Positions 23,805 to 32,652 of a stretch of DNA of 64,000 nt are shown in pieces. Location of the stretch: assembly GCF_037040815.1 (NCBI RefSeq), contig NZ_CP146232.1:744001-808000 (forward strand). Direction: 5' to 3'. The notes beneath the pieces are model-generated. The model was not told the origin of the DNA. It searched no databases and saw only the letters and a program-made list of their open reading frames with translations. A program made the translations under genes and the position numbers. How positions within the stretch are numbered: the first letter of the stretch is position 1; every line of letters begins with the position of its first letter. This DNA is from Pararoseomonas sp. SCSIO 73927. Lineage in GTDB: Bacteria; Pseudomonadota; Alphaproteobacteria; Acetobacterales; Acetobacteraceae.

Positions 23805-25073
23805 TCAGGACCCGGCGGCGCCGGGCAGGATGGCGGGCTCCACCATCCGCGGCTCCGACCCGGGGGAAAGGGCGTAGATCGCCAGGGCGCGCTGCACCTG
23901 CCCGTCCGGCAGCAGGCGGAAGGTCCCGTCCGCGCCCTGCAGCGGCTCCCCGACCGGAAGCTGCGCCGCGGCGCGGGGGTCGCCGCCCCGCACCCCGCGC
24001 AGGGCGGCGGCGGTGGCGTCGTAGGCGGTGGCGGCCAGGCGCGGCGGGCGCTCGCCATAGGCGGCCTGGTAGCGGGATTCGAAGCCGTTGCGCGCCAGCG
24101 GGTCCGGCCCGGGCACCAGCGCCCCGGCCAGGGCGGGCTCGGAGGCGAGCGTCGCGTCATTGGCCCAGAGCACCGTGCCGGCCAGGCGCAGCGGCGGCAC
24201 GGGCAGCCCGGCGCCGGCCAGGGCCGCCGCCATTTCCCGCGCCCCCGCCCCGCTCTCCCCGAGGATGAGGAGGCCCAGCCCCTCCGTCCCGGCCTGCTGC
24301 GCCACCAGCCCCGCCGCCTGACTGCGGGAGGCGCCGCTCGGATAGGTGACCACCACCGGCGGCGGCAGCCCCGCCTCGCGGGAGGCGTTGCGGAGCGCGG
24401 CGGCGAGCTGGCGCGTGAAGGGCCCTTCCGGCCCGGCGAGGCCGACGCGCCCCACTCCCGCCGTCCGGGCGGAGGCGAGAAGGCGCCGCACCTGCTGCGA
24501 GGGGGTGACGCCCGTCACCCACACCCCGTTGCCGCCCTGCTCCACGTCGTTGGTGAAGGCCAGCACGGGCACGCCGGAGGCCCGGGCCTGCCCGGCGGCG
24601 GAAGCGGTCTCGGCCCCCGTCAGCGGCCCGACCACCACGCGGGCGCCCTCCGCGATCGCGCCGCGCACCGCCTCGGAGGCGCCGCCGGCGCTGCCGGTGG
24701 TGTCGCGCGGCACCAGCTCCACCCCGCGCACGCCCGAATCGAAGAGGGCGAGAGTGGCGGCGTTCATCATGGCCGGCCCGAGAGCGCCCTGCGGCCCGGA
24801 CATCGGCAGCAGCACCGCCACCTTCGCCGTCGGCGCTTCCGGCGCGGAGGGGGCGGAGCCGACAGTGGAGCCGCCGAAGAGCGATCCGGACGGGCCGCCA
24901 TAGAGGGCGGGCCGGGGTTGCGGGGCGCAGGCGGCCAGCCCCACAACACCCATCAGCGCCGCGAGGGTTCCGAGCCGGCGCGCCAGGGAAGCGGCACGGG
25001 ACGCGGCACGGGGGCAGGCACTTGCAGGACGATGGTGAGGGGCCGGGACCCGGTGAGACGGACGAGGTTGCAC
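23805..25073 (-). CDS. Penicillin-binding-protein activator / periplasmic-binding-fold lipoprotein, LpoA-like
   Basis: The 422-residue protein has a basic N-terminus, a hydrophobic helix and the lipobox GLAAC. A type I periplasmic-binding fold follows (AVLLPMSGPQGALGPAMMNAATLALFD; ARVVVGPLTGAETASAA; LAFTNDVEQGGNGVWVTG). This domain in lipoproteins next to rsmI is characteristic of LpoA-like activators of class A penicillin-binding proteins. The start is uncertain: GTG at 25073 would overlap the divergent rsmI start by 52 bp. A shorter start would leave too little before the lipobox. Confidence 0.8.
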   Translation of the reverse strand: MQPRPSHRVPAPHHRPASACPRAASRAASLARRLGTLAALMGVVGLAACAPQPRPALYGGPSGSLFGGSTVGSAPSAPEAPTAKVAVLLPMSGPQGALGPAMMNAATLALFDSGVRGVELVPRDTTGSAGGASEAVRGAIAEGARVVVGPLTGAETASAAGQARASGVPVLAFTNDVEQGGNGVWVTGVTPSQQVRRLLASARTAGVGRVGLAGPEGPFTRQLAAALRNASREAGLPPPVVVTYPSGASRSQAAGLVAQQAGTEGLGLLILGESGAGAREMAAALAGAGLPVPPLRLAGTVLWANDATLASEPALAGALVPGPDPLARNGFESRYQAAYGERPPRLAATAYDATAAALRGVRGGDPRAAAQLPVGEPLQGADGTFRLLPDGQVQRALAIYALSPGSEPRMVEPAILPGAAGS

Positions 25074-25957
25074 GGGAAGCCCCTTCGGCTGCCGGCGGCA
25101 CGACCGCCGCGCTGGCCCCGGGTTTATGGCTGGTCGCGACCCCCATCGGCAACCTGGGGGACCTCTCCTCCCGCGCGGTTGTGACCTTGCGCGCGGCGGA
25201 CCTCATCCTCTGCGAGGACACGCGCGTCACGGCGCCGCTCCTCGCACGCCACGGCATCGGCGCGCCCCTGCGCGCCCTGCACGACCACAACGAGGCCGCC
25301 GAGGTGCCGGGGCTGCTGGAGCGCCTGCGCGGCGGCGCCCGCCTCGCCCTCGTCTCGGACGCCGGCACCCCGCTGGTCAGCGACCCCGGCTACCGCCTGG
25401 CCCGCGCGGCGATGGAGGCGGGGCTGCACGTCTCCGCCGTGCCCGGCCCGAACGCGGCGGTGATGGCCCTCACCCTCTCCGGCCTGCCGCCCCTGCCCTT
25501 CCTGTTCAACGGCTTCCTGCCCCCGAAGGAGGGGGCGCGGCGCGACGCCATCGCCCGGCTGCGCGCGGCGGAAGGCGCCGGCCTCTCCGCCACCCTGGTG
25601 TTCTTCGAGGCCCCGCACCGCCTGGCCGAGTGCCTCGCCGCCCTGGCGGAAGGCCTCGGGGACCGGCCGGCGGCGGTGGCGCGGGAGCTGACGAAGCGGT
25701 TCGAGGAGGTGCGGCGCGGCACCCTGCCGGCCCTGGCCGCGCACTACGCCGCGAACGCCGCGCGGGGCGAGATCGTGGTGGTGGTCGGCCCCGCGGAGGC
25801 CGATGCGCCGAGCGGGGCGGAGGAGGTGGATGCCCGGCTGCGGGCGGCGCTGGCCGGGGGCGAATCGCTGCGCGACGCGGCGGCGATGGTCGCGGCCGCA
25901 ACGGGCCTGCCGCGCCGGCAGATCTATGCGCGCGCGCTGGAGATCGGGAAGGGCTAG
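25022..25957 (+). CDS. rsmI: RsmI, 16S rRNA (cytidine-1402-2'-O)-methyltransferase
   Basis: The protein has the RsmI core from about residue 35: LWLVATPIGNLGDLSSRA, LILCEDTRVTAPLL, ALVSDAGTPLVSDPGYRL, VPGPNAAVMALTLSGLP, FNGFLPPKEGAR and FFEAPHRL. It methylates the 2'-O of C1402 in 16S rRNA. The only in-frame start upstream of the core is TTG at 25022, giving 311 residues with a 30-residue extension that overlaps the divergent lpoA-like gene. The true start could differ if a rarer codon is used. Confidence 0.92.
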   Translation: MQDDGEGPGPGETDEVAREAPSAAGGTTAALAPGLWLVATPIGNLGDLSSRAVVTLRAADLILCEDTRVTAPLLARHGIGAPLRALHDHNEAAEVPGLLERLRGGARLALVSDAGTPLVSDPGYRLARAAMEAGLHVSAVPGPNAAVMALTLSGLPPLPFLFNGFLPPKEGARRDAIARLRAAEGAGLSATLVFFEAPHRLAECLAALAEGLGDRPAAVARELTKRFEEVRRGTLPALAAHYAANAARGEIVVVVGPAEADAPSGAEEVDARLRAALAGGESLRDAAAMVAAATGLPRRQIYARALEIGKG

Positions 25958-25958
25958 A

Positions 25959-26195
25959 TCAGGAGAGGACGCCGAGCGCCCGGAACAGCAGGGTGGTCAC
26001 GGTGACGACGCCGCCCGCCACGGCGCCGCCCGCCAGCCACGGCGCCAGCCGCGTGTCGCGCTGGAACTTTGCAGCCTCGGCCTGCAGCTTGTGCTGCTCC
26101 GCCACGAACTTGCGCGTCTCCTCCTGAGCCCGCTCGATGCGGGCGACCTGCTCGGCGAAGTTCAGGCGGTCGGCGTACTCGGCGGCGGCGCTCAT
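25959..26195 (-). CDS. Small coiled-coil membrane protein (78 aa)
   Basis: The 78-residue protein has a charged helical N-terminal two-thirds (ARIERAQEETRKFVAEQHKLQAEAAKFQRD). Its C-terminal membrane segment (WLAGGAVAGGVVTVTTLLFRALGV) comes after an arginine-rich hinge. It is convergent with rsmI, with the two stop codons one base apart. Proteins of this design are often annotated as hypothetical or phage-holin-like. No function can be assigned. Confidence 0.65.
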   Translation of the reverse strand: MSAAAEYADRLNFAEQVARIERAQEETRKFVAEQHKLQAEAAKFQRDTRLAPWLAGGAVAGGVVTVTTLLFRALGVLS

Positions 26196-26243
26196 GGAAC
26201 CACCCTGTGATCGACGCGGGAAATATGCGTGCCACCCGCTGCC

Positions 26244-26328
26244 GGATCACCCACTGGATCACCCACTGGCCGTTGCCATCCCCCGCGCTGCCCTCTAGGC
26301 CCGACGGACAGAGGCCCGACGGAGAGAG
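26244..26328. repeat. Two short tandem duplications in an intergenic region
   Basis: GGATCACCCACT is repeated directly at 26244-26267. A 15-bp unit GCCCGACGGAGAGAG (first copy with ACA) is repeated at 26299-26328. The second one supplies the purine-rich ribosome site of the following glycosyltransferase gene. Confidence 0.7.
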
Positions 26329-26334
26329 AGAGGA

Positions 26335-27489
26335 TTGAGCGAAGCGCCCCCCGTGCCCGCGCTGCACGCCCGCCCGGCGCCCGCCGTGCTGGACGTGCCG
26401 GTAATCCTCTTCGCCCTCAACCGGCCGGACTACCTGGACCGCGTCTGCGCTTCCCTCCTCCGCCAGCGCGGCGTGGCGCTGGACCCGCGCCGGGTCTTCC
26501 TCGTCCAGGACGGCGCCGTCTCCCCCCGCACCGGCCTGCGCTACGCGGAGGACGCGGAGGTGCAGGCCTCCATCGCCGCCTTCCGCCGCCACTTCCCGCG
26601 CGGCCAGGTCGCCGCCGCCCCGCACAACCTCGGCATCGCCGCCAATATCCGCCGCGGCGAGGTGCTGGCCTTCGAGGCCCTGGGCGCGGAGCTGGCCTAC
26701 TTCTTCGAGGACGACCTGGAGCTGGGCCCGGACTACCTCCGCATGATGGGCGAGCTGCGCGCCCTGTCCGACCGCGACCCCCGCATCGGCTACTTCGCCG
26801 CCTATGGCGACCACCACATCGCCCCCACCGGCCCCTACGCCTGGCTGGTCCGGATGCAGCACAACTGGGGCTTCGGTCTGAAGCGGGAGGCCTGGCGCCG
26901 GCTCTGCGAGTTCCTCCTCCCCTACGACCGCATCCTGGAAGGCGCCGACTACGCCTACCGCGACCACCTCGCGATCTTCCGCTGGATGGAGACCCTGCCC
27001 GTCTCCCGCCCCTTCTCCTCTCAGGACACGGCGAAGACCCTGGGCTGCGACGCGCTCGGCATCGCCCGCGTGATGACGGAAGTCTGCTTCGCCCGCTACA
27101 TCGGCGAGCGCGGCTCCTCCTTCGACGCGGGCGTCTTCCGCGAGATGGGCTTCGAGGGCGCAGAATGGCGGGAGGGCCCGGAGCACCACCTGGCCGAAGG
27201 CGTGGAAGCCGCCATCCCCCACATCATGGCCGAGTCCCTGACCATGCAGACGGAGCACCGCGGGAAACGCCTGACCCGCCTGCTGCAGGAGAAGGCGCAG
27301 GTCTGGATGGACCGCGAACGCCCCGCCACGCCGGAGGAGGTGGCCTTCCTCTTCCGGATGCTGCTGGACCGCGTGCCGGACTCCGAGGCGGGAACCGGCT
27401 TGGTCGGCCGCCCCCTGCACGAGGTCCGCACCGCCCTCCTCACCAGCCGCGAGTTCCGTGGGCGCAATCCGCTGCCGCGAGGGGAATAG
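26335..27489 (+). CDS. GT-A-fold glycosyltransferase with a DUF4214-like C-terminal segment
   Basis: The 384-residue protein starts at TTG 26335 after a strong GAGAGAGAGG ribosome site. The N-terminal half looks like a GT-A domain (VPVILFALNRPDYLDRVCASLLRQ), with the DXD-like acidic motif in FFEDDLELGPDYLRMM near residue 125. The C-terminal 50 residues (EEVAFLFRMLLDRVPDSEAG, later LLTSREFRGRNPL) match the phycobilisome-linker-like DUF4214 pattern that in other glycosyltransferases mediates association with partner proteins. The acceptor is unknown. It ends 11 bp before repeat copy D. Confidence 0.72.
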   Translation: MSEAPPVPALHARPAPAVLDVPVILFALNRPDYLDRVCASLLRQRGVALDPRRVFLVQDGAVSPRTGLRYAEDAEVQASIAAFRRHFPRGQVAAAPHNLGIAANIRRGEVLAFEALGAELAYFFEDDLELGPDYLRMMGELRALSDRDPRIGYFAAYGDHHIAPTGPYAWLVRMQHNWGFGLKREAWRRLCEFLLPYDRILEGADYAYRDHLAIFRWMETLPVSRPFSSQDTAKTLGCDALGIARVMTEVCFARYIGERGSSFDAGVFREMGFEGAEWREGPEHHLAEGVEAAIPHIMAESLTMQTEHRGKRLTRLLQEKAQVWMDRERPATPEEVAFLFRMLLDRVPDSEAGTGLVGRPLHEVRTALLTSREFRGRNPLPRGE

Positions 27490-27499
27490 GCGGGCGGGT

Positions 27500-27750
27500 G
27501 GCCCCAAGGGGCGCTGCCCCTTGGATCCCCGCCAAGGGCCTGAGGCCCCTAGACCCCCGTCTGGCTGCCGCCGCGCCGTCCTGAGACGGTGTCTCTGCCT
27601 GACGGGCCTTCTACTCCCCGTGCAGTCGCCTCGGGTCATCGACCCGAGGCGCACCGTCAGCCGAGAGAGACCAACTCCTAGAAGAAGATGATGGAGAGGG
27701 GTCCGGGGAGAGGAAGAATTCCTTCTTCCTCTCCCTGGCCACGGACCGGA
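27500..27750 (+). repeat. Dispersed hairpin repeat, copy D
   Basis: This copy follows the glycosyltransferase stop by 11 bp. Stem 1 is near 27504-27524 and stem 2 near 27532-27551, with one mismatch. The perfect stem 4 is at 27627-27651 (loop ATC), and the AATTC-cored tail hairpin is at 27704-27736. The remaining 118 bp to the molybdenum hydroxylase start hold no further structure I recognise, other than a likely promoter region. Confidence 0.85.
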
Positions 27751-27868
27751 CCCGCAGAACCGGTGCTCCGGAGAATGCACGCGAGGGGGGGCTTCCGCAC
27801 CCCACCATCCCGGCCCAACTTGGGGCGAGGGCCGGTTCCCCCGGCCGCAAGCCCGACAGGATGCCCGC

Positions 27869-30202
27869 ATGAATGCTCCGATCGATCCCTCGCGGCTGAA
27901 GTTCGGCATCGGCCAGCCCGTCTCCCGCAAGGAGGACCCGGTGCTGCTGCGGGGCGAGGGCCGTTACAGCGACGACCTCTCCCTTCCCGGCCAGGCCCAT
28001 GCCGTGATGGTGCGCAGCCCCTATGCCCATGGGGTGATCCGCGGGATTGACGTGGCGGAGGCCCTGGCGATGCCGGGCGTGCTGGCCGTGATCACCGGGC
28101 GCGACCTGGAGGCGGCGGGGATCGGCCCCATGCCGGTCGGCATCACCCAGGTAAACCGCGACGGGTCGCCCGCCCGCGTCCCGGTGCAGCCCGTCCTCAC
28201 CACGGACAAGGTGCGCTTCGTCGGCGACCCCGTGGCGATGGTGGTGGCGGAGACGGCGAAGGGCGCGCGGGACGCGGCAGAGGCCGTGGTGCTGGACATC
28301 GACCCCCTGCCCGCCGTGACGGAGGCGCGGGAGGCATCGGCCGAGGGCGCGCCGGAGCTCTACGGGGACGTGCCGGGGAACATCGTCTCGGACTTCCACT
28401 ACGGCGACACGGCGGCGGTGGAGGCGGCCTTCGCGGGCGCCGCGCACGTCACGCGCATGGCCATCCGCAACAGCCGCGTCGTCGTCTCGCCGATGGAGCC
28501 GCGCTCCGCGCTCGCGACCCATGAGGAGGGGCGCTACGTGCTGCGCCTGGGCAGCCAGGGCGTGTTCGGCATGCGCGGCAACGTCGCCAAGGTCATGCGC
28601 GTGGAGAAGGAAGGGGTGCGCGTGCTGACCGGCAATGTCGGCGGCTCCTTCGGCATGAAGGCGAGCGTCTATCCCGAGTACCCGGCCCTGCTGCACGCCG
28701 CGCGGACGCTGGGGCGGCCGGTGAAGTGGACGGATTCCCGCAGCGAGAGCTTCCTGTCGGACAGCCACGGCCGCGACCACGACTTCGAGCTCTCCCTGGC
28801 GCTGGACGCAGAGGGGAACTTCCTGGCGCTGCGCGTCCAGGGCTTCGCGAACCTCGGCGCCTATCTCAGCAACGCCACCACGCAGCCCGCCACGACGAAC
28901 ACGGTGAAGAACGTCGTCGGCGTGTACCGCACGCCGCTGGTGGAGGTCTCCACCCGCTGCATGCTCACCAACACCACCCCCGTCGGCCCCTATCGCGGTG
29001 CCGGCCGGCCGGAGGGCAATCTCTACATCGAGCGGCTGATCGACACCGCCGCGCGGGAGATGGGGATCGACCGGGTGGAGCTGCGCCGCCGCAACCACAT
29101 CCGCGCGGACGAGATTCCCTACAAGGCGCCGTCCGGCATGCACTACGACAGCGGCGACTTCCCCGCGATCCTGGAGGAGGCGCTGGCCGCCGCCGACTGG
29201 GACGGCTTCGCCGCCCGCCGCGCGGAGAGCCGCCGGAGAGGCAAGCTGCGCGGCATCGGCATCGGCCAGTACCTCGAGGTGACGGCGCCGCCGAACCCGG
29301 AGATGGGCGGCATCCGCTTCGACGAGGACGGCGGCGTGACGATCCTGACGGGCACGCTGGATTACGGCCAGGGCCACGCCTCGCCCTTCGCGCAGGTGCT
29401 GGTGGACCGCCTCGGCATCCCCTTCGACCGCATCCGCCTGCAGCAGGGCGACAGCGACCTGCTCATCGCCGGCGGCGGCACGGGCGGCTCGCGCTCCATG
29501 ATGGCCAGTGGCCAGGCGCTCTCCACTGCCAGCACGGGGGTGATCGAGAAGGGCCGCCGGCTCGCCGGGCAGGTGCTGGAGGCCTCCGCCGAGGATATCG
29601 AGTTCTCTGATGGCCGCTTCGCCATCGCCGGCACGGACCGCGGCATCGGCATCCTGGAGCTGGCGGCCGCCGCGCGCGGCATCGGCGAGAGCCTCGATGT
29701 CTCCATCACCGACAAGTACGAGGACAGCGCCTTCCCCAACGGCTGCCACGTCGCCGAGGTGGAGATCGACGAGGAGACGGGCGAGGCGGAGGTGGTGCGC
29801 TACACCACCGTCAACGACTTCGGCACCATCGTGAACCCCATGCTCGTCGCGGGGCAGGCGCATGGCGGCATCGTGCAGGGCATCGGCCAGTGCCTGACGG
29901 AGGTCACCACCTACAGCGAGGACGGCCAGCTCCTCTCCGGCTCCTACATGGATTACGGCCTGCCGCGCGCCGTCCACGCCCCGCTCCTCGGCTTCGCCAG
30001 CCACCCCGTGCCCGCCCGCACCAACGCGCTCGGCGCCAAGGGCTGCGGCGAGGCGGGCTGCGCCGGCGCCCTGCCCTCCGTGATGAACGCCATCGTGGAC
30101 GCGCTGGCGGAGCGCGGCGTGACCCATGTGGACATGCCCGCCACCCCCGCGAAGCTCTGGTCCATCCTTCATGAGGGCCTGCACGCGGGGGAAGCCGCAT
30201 GA
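27869..30202 (+). CDS. Molybdopterin-binding subunit of a xanthine dehydrogenase/CO dehydrogenase-family enzyme
   Basis: The 777-residue protein is the large subunit of a molybdenum hydroxylase. Visible signatures are GQPVSRKEDPVLLRGEGRY at the N-terminus, VGGSFGMKASVYPEY, TPVGPYRGAGRPEGNLYIER, GGGTGGSRSMMASG and the C-terminal KGCGEAGCAGALPSVMNAIVDAL with the catalytic Glu. The YRGAGR loop corresponds to form II (CoxL-like, not true CO dehydrogenase). The FAD and 2Fe-2S subunits normally encoded beside it are absent, so partners must lie elsewhere or be unusual. The next gene, an SDR, overlaps its stop (ATGA). Confidence 0.9.
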   Translation: MNAPIDPSRLKFGIGQPVSRKEDPVLLRGEGRYSDDLSLPGQAHAVMVRSPYAHGVIRGIDVAEALAMPGVLAVITGRDLEAAGIGPMPVGITQVNRDGSPARVPVQPVLTTDKVRFVGDPVAMVVAETAKGARDAAEAVVLDIDPLPAVTEAREASAEGAPELYGDVPGNIVSDFHYGDTAAVEAAFAGAAHVTRMAIRNSRVVVSPMEPRSALATHEEGRYVLRLGSQGVFGMRGNVAKVMRVEKEGVRVLTGNVGGSFGMKASVYPEYPALLHAARTLGRPVKWTDSRSESFLSDSHGRDHDFELSLALDAEGNFLALRVQGFANLGAYLSNATTQPATTNTVKNVVGVYRTPLVEVSTRCMLTNTTPVGPYRGAGRPEGNLYIERLIDTAAREMGIDRVELRRRNHIRADEIPYKAPSGMHYDSGDFPAILEEALAAADWDGFAARRAESRRRGKLRGIGIGQYLEVTAPPNPEMGGIRFDEDGGVTILTGTLDYGQGHASPFAQVLVDRLGIPFDRIRLQQGDSDLLIAGGGTGGSRSMMASGQALSTASTGVIEKGRRLAGQVLEASAEDIEFSDGRFAIAGTDRGIGILELAAAARGIGESLDVSITDKYEDSAFPNGCHVAEVEIDEETGEAEVVRYTTVNDFGTIVNPMLVAGQAHGGIVQGIGQCLTEVTTYSEDGQLLSGSYMDYGLPRAVHAPLLGFASHPVPARTNALGAKGCGEAGCAGALPSVMNAIVDALAERGVTHVDMPATPAKLWSILHEGLHAGEAA

Positions 30203-30954
30203 TCGTCCTCGTCACCGGCGCCACCGCGGGCTTCGGCGCCGCCATCGCCCGCCGCTTCGCGCAGGACGGCGCGCGCATCGTCGCCGCCGGCCGCCGCGCG
30301 GAGCGGCTGGACGCCCTGCGCGACGAGATCGGCGCGGAGAAGGTGCTGCCCCTCGTGCTGGACGTGCGCGACCGCGCCGCCGTGGAAAAGGCGGTCGCCT
30401 CCCTCCCCGCCGAGTGGTCGGCCGTCGACGTGCTGGTGAACAACGCCGGCCTCGCCCTCGGCCTGGCACCCGCGCAGCAGGCGGACCTCGACGACTGGGA
30501 CACGATGGTGGACACCAACGTGAAGGGGCTGATGTACCTCACCCGCGCCGTGCTGCCCGGCATGATCGAGCGCGGGCGCGGCCACGTGGTGAACATCGGC
30601 TCCACCGCCGGGGAATGGCCCTATCCCGGCGGCAACGTCTACGGCGCCACCAAGGCCTTCGTGCGCCACTTCTCCCTCAATCTCCGCGCCGACCTGTACG
30701 GCACCCCCGTGCGCGTGACGGATATCGAGCCCGGCCTCGTCGGCGGCACGGAGCTCAGCAACGTCCGCTTCCACGGCGACGATTCCCGCGCCGCCGCCAT
30801 CTACCAGGGTGCGGACGCGCTGACGCCGGAAGACATCGCGGACGCCGTGCACTGGGTCGCCTCGCGCCCCGCTCGCGTGAACGTCAACACGCTGCAGGTG
30901 ATGCCGGTGGCGCAGAGCTTCGGGCCGCTGCGGGTCCATAAGCCGGGGGCGTAA
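30199..30954 (+). CDS. Short-chain dehydrogenase (YdfG-like)
   Basis: The 251-residue Rossmann protein has the cofactor motif TGATAGFGAAIARRFA, the NNAG motif (VLVNNAGLALG) and the active-site Ser in NIGSTAGEWPYPGG. The YGATKAF motif supplies Tyr and Lys. These are classical SDR features, and the close match to the YdfG pattern suggests an NADP-dependent 3-hydroxy-acid or malonic-semialdehyde reductase. Its start overlaps the upstream molybdenum hydroxylase gene, so the two are likely co-translated and may act on related substrates. It ends 7 bp before repeat copy E. Confidence 0.87.
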   Translation: MIVLVTGATAGFGAAIARRFAQDGARIVAAGRRAERLDALRDEIGAEKVLPLVLDVRDRAAVEKAVASLPAEWSAVDVLVNNAGLALGLAPAQQADLDDWDTMVDTNVKGLMYLTRAVLPGMIERGRGHVVNIGSTAGEWPYPGGNVYGATKAFVRHFSLNLRADLYGTPVRVTDIEPGLVGGTELSNVRFHGDDSRAAAIYQGADALTPEDIADAVHWVASRPARVNVNTLQVMPVAQSFGPLRVHKPGA

Positions 30955-30960
30955 CGCTGT

Positions 30961-31199
30961 CCCGGGGAGAGGAAGAAGGAATTCTTCCTCTCCCCGGATC
31001 CCTCACCATCATTTTTTCTGGCTTTTGGCCTTATCCGGCTGACGGTGCGCCCCAGGTTGATGATCCGAGGCGACTGCAAGGGCAAAATCATGCCCTTTTC
31101 GCAGAGACTCCGTCTCGGGACGGAGCGGCGGCAGCCGGATGGGGGTCCAGAGGCCTCAGGCCCCTGGCGGGGGATGCAAGGGGGCAGCGCCCCCTTGCC
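30961..31199 (-). repeat. Dispersed hairpin repeat, copy E (decayed stem 4)
   Basis: This copy lies in minus orientation and fills the gap between convergent stops at 30954 and 31211. The tail hairpin with GGAATTCC core is at 30963-30996. Stem 4 at 31048-31072 is imperfect here, with several unpaired positions. Stem 2 is near 31147-31167. Stem 1 is a strong hairpin AAGGGGGCAGCGCCCCCTT near 31178-31196. It may be an older copy. Confidence 0.8.
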
Positions 31200-31210
31200 G
31201 GCCGGCCACC

Positions 31211-31417
31211 TTAGTTCTTCCGCACGGAGGCCTGGGTTAGCGCCATCGTCAGGTCCACGCGCTCCACCTCCCAGGCATCCGCGATCTCGTGGATGATCCG
31301 GGCCATGCGCTCCCGCCGCCCGGCGGTGCCGGGGGGCAGGTCCCGGATCGTCTCGTCCGCCGCGAAGGCGGCCTGGGCGGCGGCGATGGCGCCGGCCATG
31401 GGGGATGTGTCGCTCAT
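31211..31417 (-). CDS. Small conserved-looking helical protein (68 aa)
   Basis: The 68-residue protein has an Ala-rich amphipathic N-terminal helix (MSDTSPMAGAIAAAQAAFAADETIRDLPPGTAG...) and a mixed-charge C-terminal part (RMARIIHEIADAWEVERVDL). There is no signal or membrane segment. It lies 14 bp downstream of hemW in the same direction, so the two probably share a transcript. I do not recognise the family. Confidence 0.55.
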   Translation of the reverse strand: MSDTSPMAGAIAAAQAAFAADETIRDLPPGTAGRRERMARIIHEIADAWEVERVDLTMALTQASVRKN

Positions 31418-31431
31418 CGTCTCGCCTCCCA

Positions 31432-32637
31432 TCAGCGCAACAGAACGGGCAGGATCGCGTCCAGCCGCAGCCGTCCCTCGATCGTGGCCTGCAGCCGCCC
31501 GTCCGGCAGCCAGCGCAGGTAGTCTTCCTCCATCAGCGCGTCCAGCATCGCGCGGTCCACCACCGCGTCGAAACCCAGCCCGCTGCGGGCGGCGATGCGG
31601 GCGGGGTCGATGCCCTCCGCCAGGCGCAGCCCCATCAGCATCGCCTCGCGCCCGCGCTCCACGGGAGTAAGCGCCTCCTCCTCCACCCGGGCGTGGCCGT
31701 CGCGCTCCACGCGCTCCAGCCAGATCTCCGGCGCGCGGTGGCGCCGCGCCGCCAGCACCTCGCCGTCCAGCGTCAGCCGCTGGTGCGCCCCGGCCCCGAT
31801 GCCCAGGTAGTCGGCGTAGCGCCAGTAGGCCAGGTTGTGGCGGCTCTCCGCGCCGGGCTTCGCGTAGTTGCTGACCTCGTAGGGCTCCAGCCCGAAGCGC
31901 GCCGCCTCCTCCACCGTCGCGGCGTAGAGGGAGGCGGCCTCGTCGTCCTCCGGCAGGCGGAAGGCGCCGCGAGCGTGCTCGGTCGCGAAGCGCGTGCCCG
32001 GCTCCACCGTCAGCTGGTAGAGGGAGAGGTGGTCGGCCGCCAGCGAGAGCGCCCGGCGCAGCTCCTCCCGCCACGCCGCCTCGCCCTGGCCAGGGCGAGC
32101 GTAGATCAGGTCGAAGGAGAGGCGTGGGAAGGTCGCGCGGGCATGTTCCAGCGCCGCCATCGCCTCCCTCGCCGAGTGGTTGCGGCCGAGAAAGCCGAGC
32201 GAGGCCGCGTCCAGCGCCTGCACCCCCAGGGAGAGGCGGTTCACCCCCGCCTCCCGGAAGGCGCGCAGCTTCCCCGCCTCCACGCTCGTCGGGTTCGCCT
32301 CCAGCGTGATCTCCAGCCCGTCCACGGGCTCGAACAGCGCCGTCGCGCGCCCGATCAGCGCCGCCACCGCCTCCGGCGGCATGAGGGAGGGGGTGCCGCC
32401 GCCGAAGAAGATGCTCCCCAGCCGCCGCCCGCCCGCGCGCCCCGCCTCGTGCTCCAGCTCCGCCACCAGGGCACGGCCGTGGCGCGCCGCGTCCACCGCC
32501 GGGCGGACATGCGAATTGAAGTCGCAGTACGGGCACTTGGCGGCGCAGAACGGCCAGTGGATGTAGAGGGCCAGCGGCTCCGCCGCCGTCGCTCCGAGGG
32601 CTGTGGCGGCCGGGGCCAGGGTCAGGGTCTCGTGCAC
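31432..32637 (-). CDS. hemW: HemW, radical SAM haem chaperone (formerly coproporphyrinogen III oxidase-like)
   Basis: The 401-residue protein has the radical SAM cluster motif CX3CX2C in YIHWPFCAAKCPYCDFNSH near residue 30. The GGGTPSLMP motif follows, then ITLEANPTSVEAGKL, RLSLGVQALD and a HemW-type C-terminal winged helix. The family transfers haem to respiratory enzymes and does not act as an anaerobic oxidase. GTG at 32637 was taken as start because the upstream frame becomes Arg/Ala-rich and overlaps the divergent YbaK-like gene. Confidence 0.93.
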   Translation of the reverse strand: MHETLTLAPAATALGATAAEPLALYIHWPFCAAKCPYCDFNSHVRPAVDAARHGRALVAELEHEAGRAGGRRLGSIFFGGGTPSLMPPEAVAALIGRATALFEPVDGLEITLEANPTSVEAGKLRAFREAGVNRLSLGVQALDAASLGFLGRNHSAREAMAALEHARATFPRLSFDLIYARPGQGEAAWREELRRALSLAADHLSLYQLTVEPGTRFATEHARGAFRLPEDDEAASLYAATVEEAARFGLEPYEVSNYAKPGAESRHNLAYWRYADYLGIGAGAHQRLTLDGEVLAARRHRAPEIWLERVERDGHARVEEEALTPVERGREAMLMGLRLAEGIDPARIAARSGLGFDAVVDRAMLDALMEEDYLRWLPDGRLQATIEGRLRLDAILPVLLR

Positions 32638-32652
32638 GCGGGGGATATGGTC

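Noticed and set aside
27611..30184. An 857-residue minus-strand open frame opposite the molybdenum hydroxylase
   Set aside because: It is antisense, His/Arg/Gly-rich and begins in repeat copy D. The sense strand encodes a well-supported enzyme.
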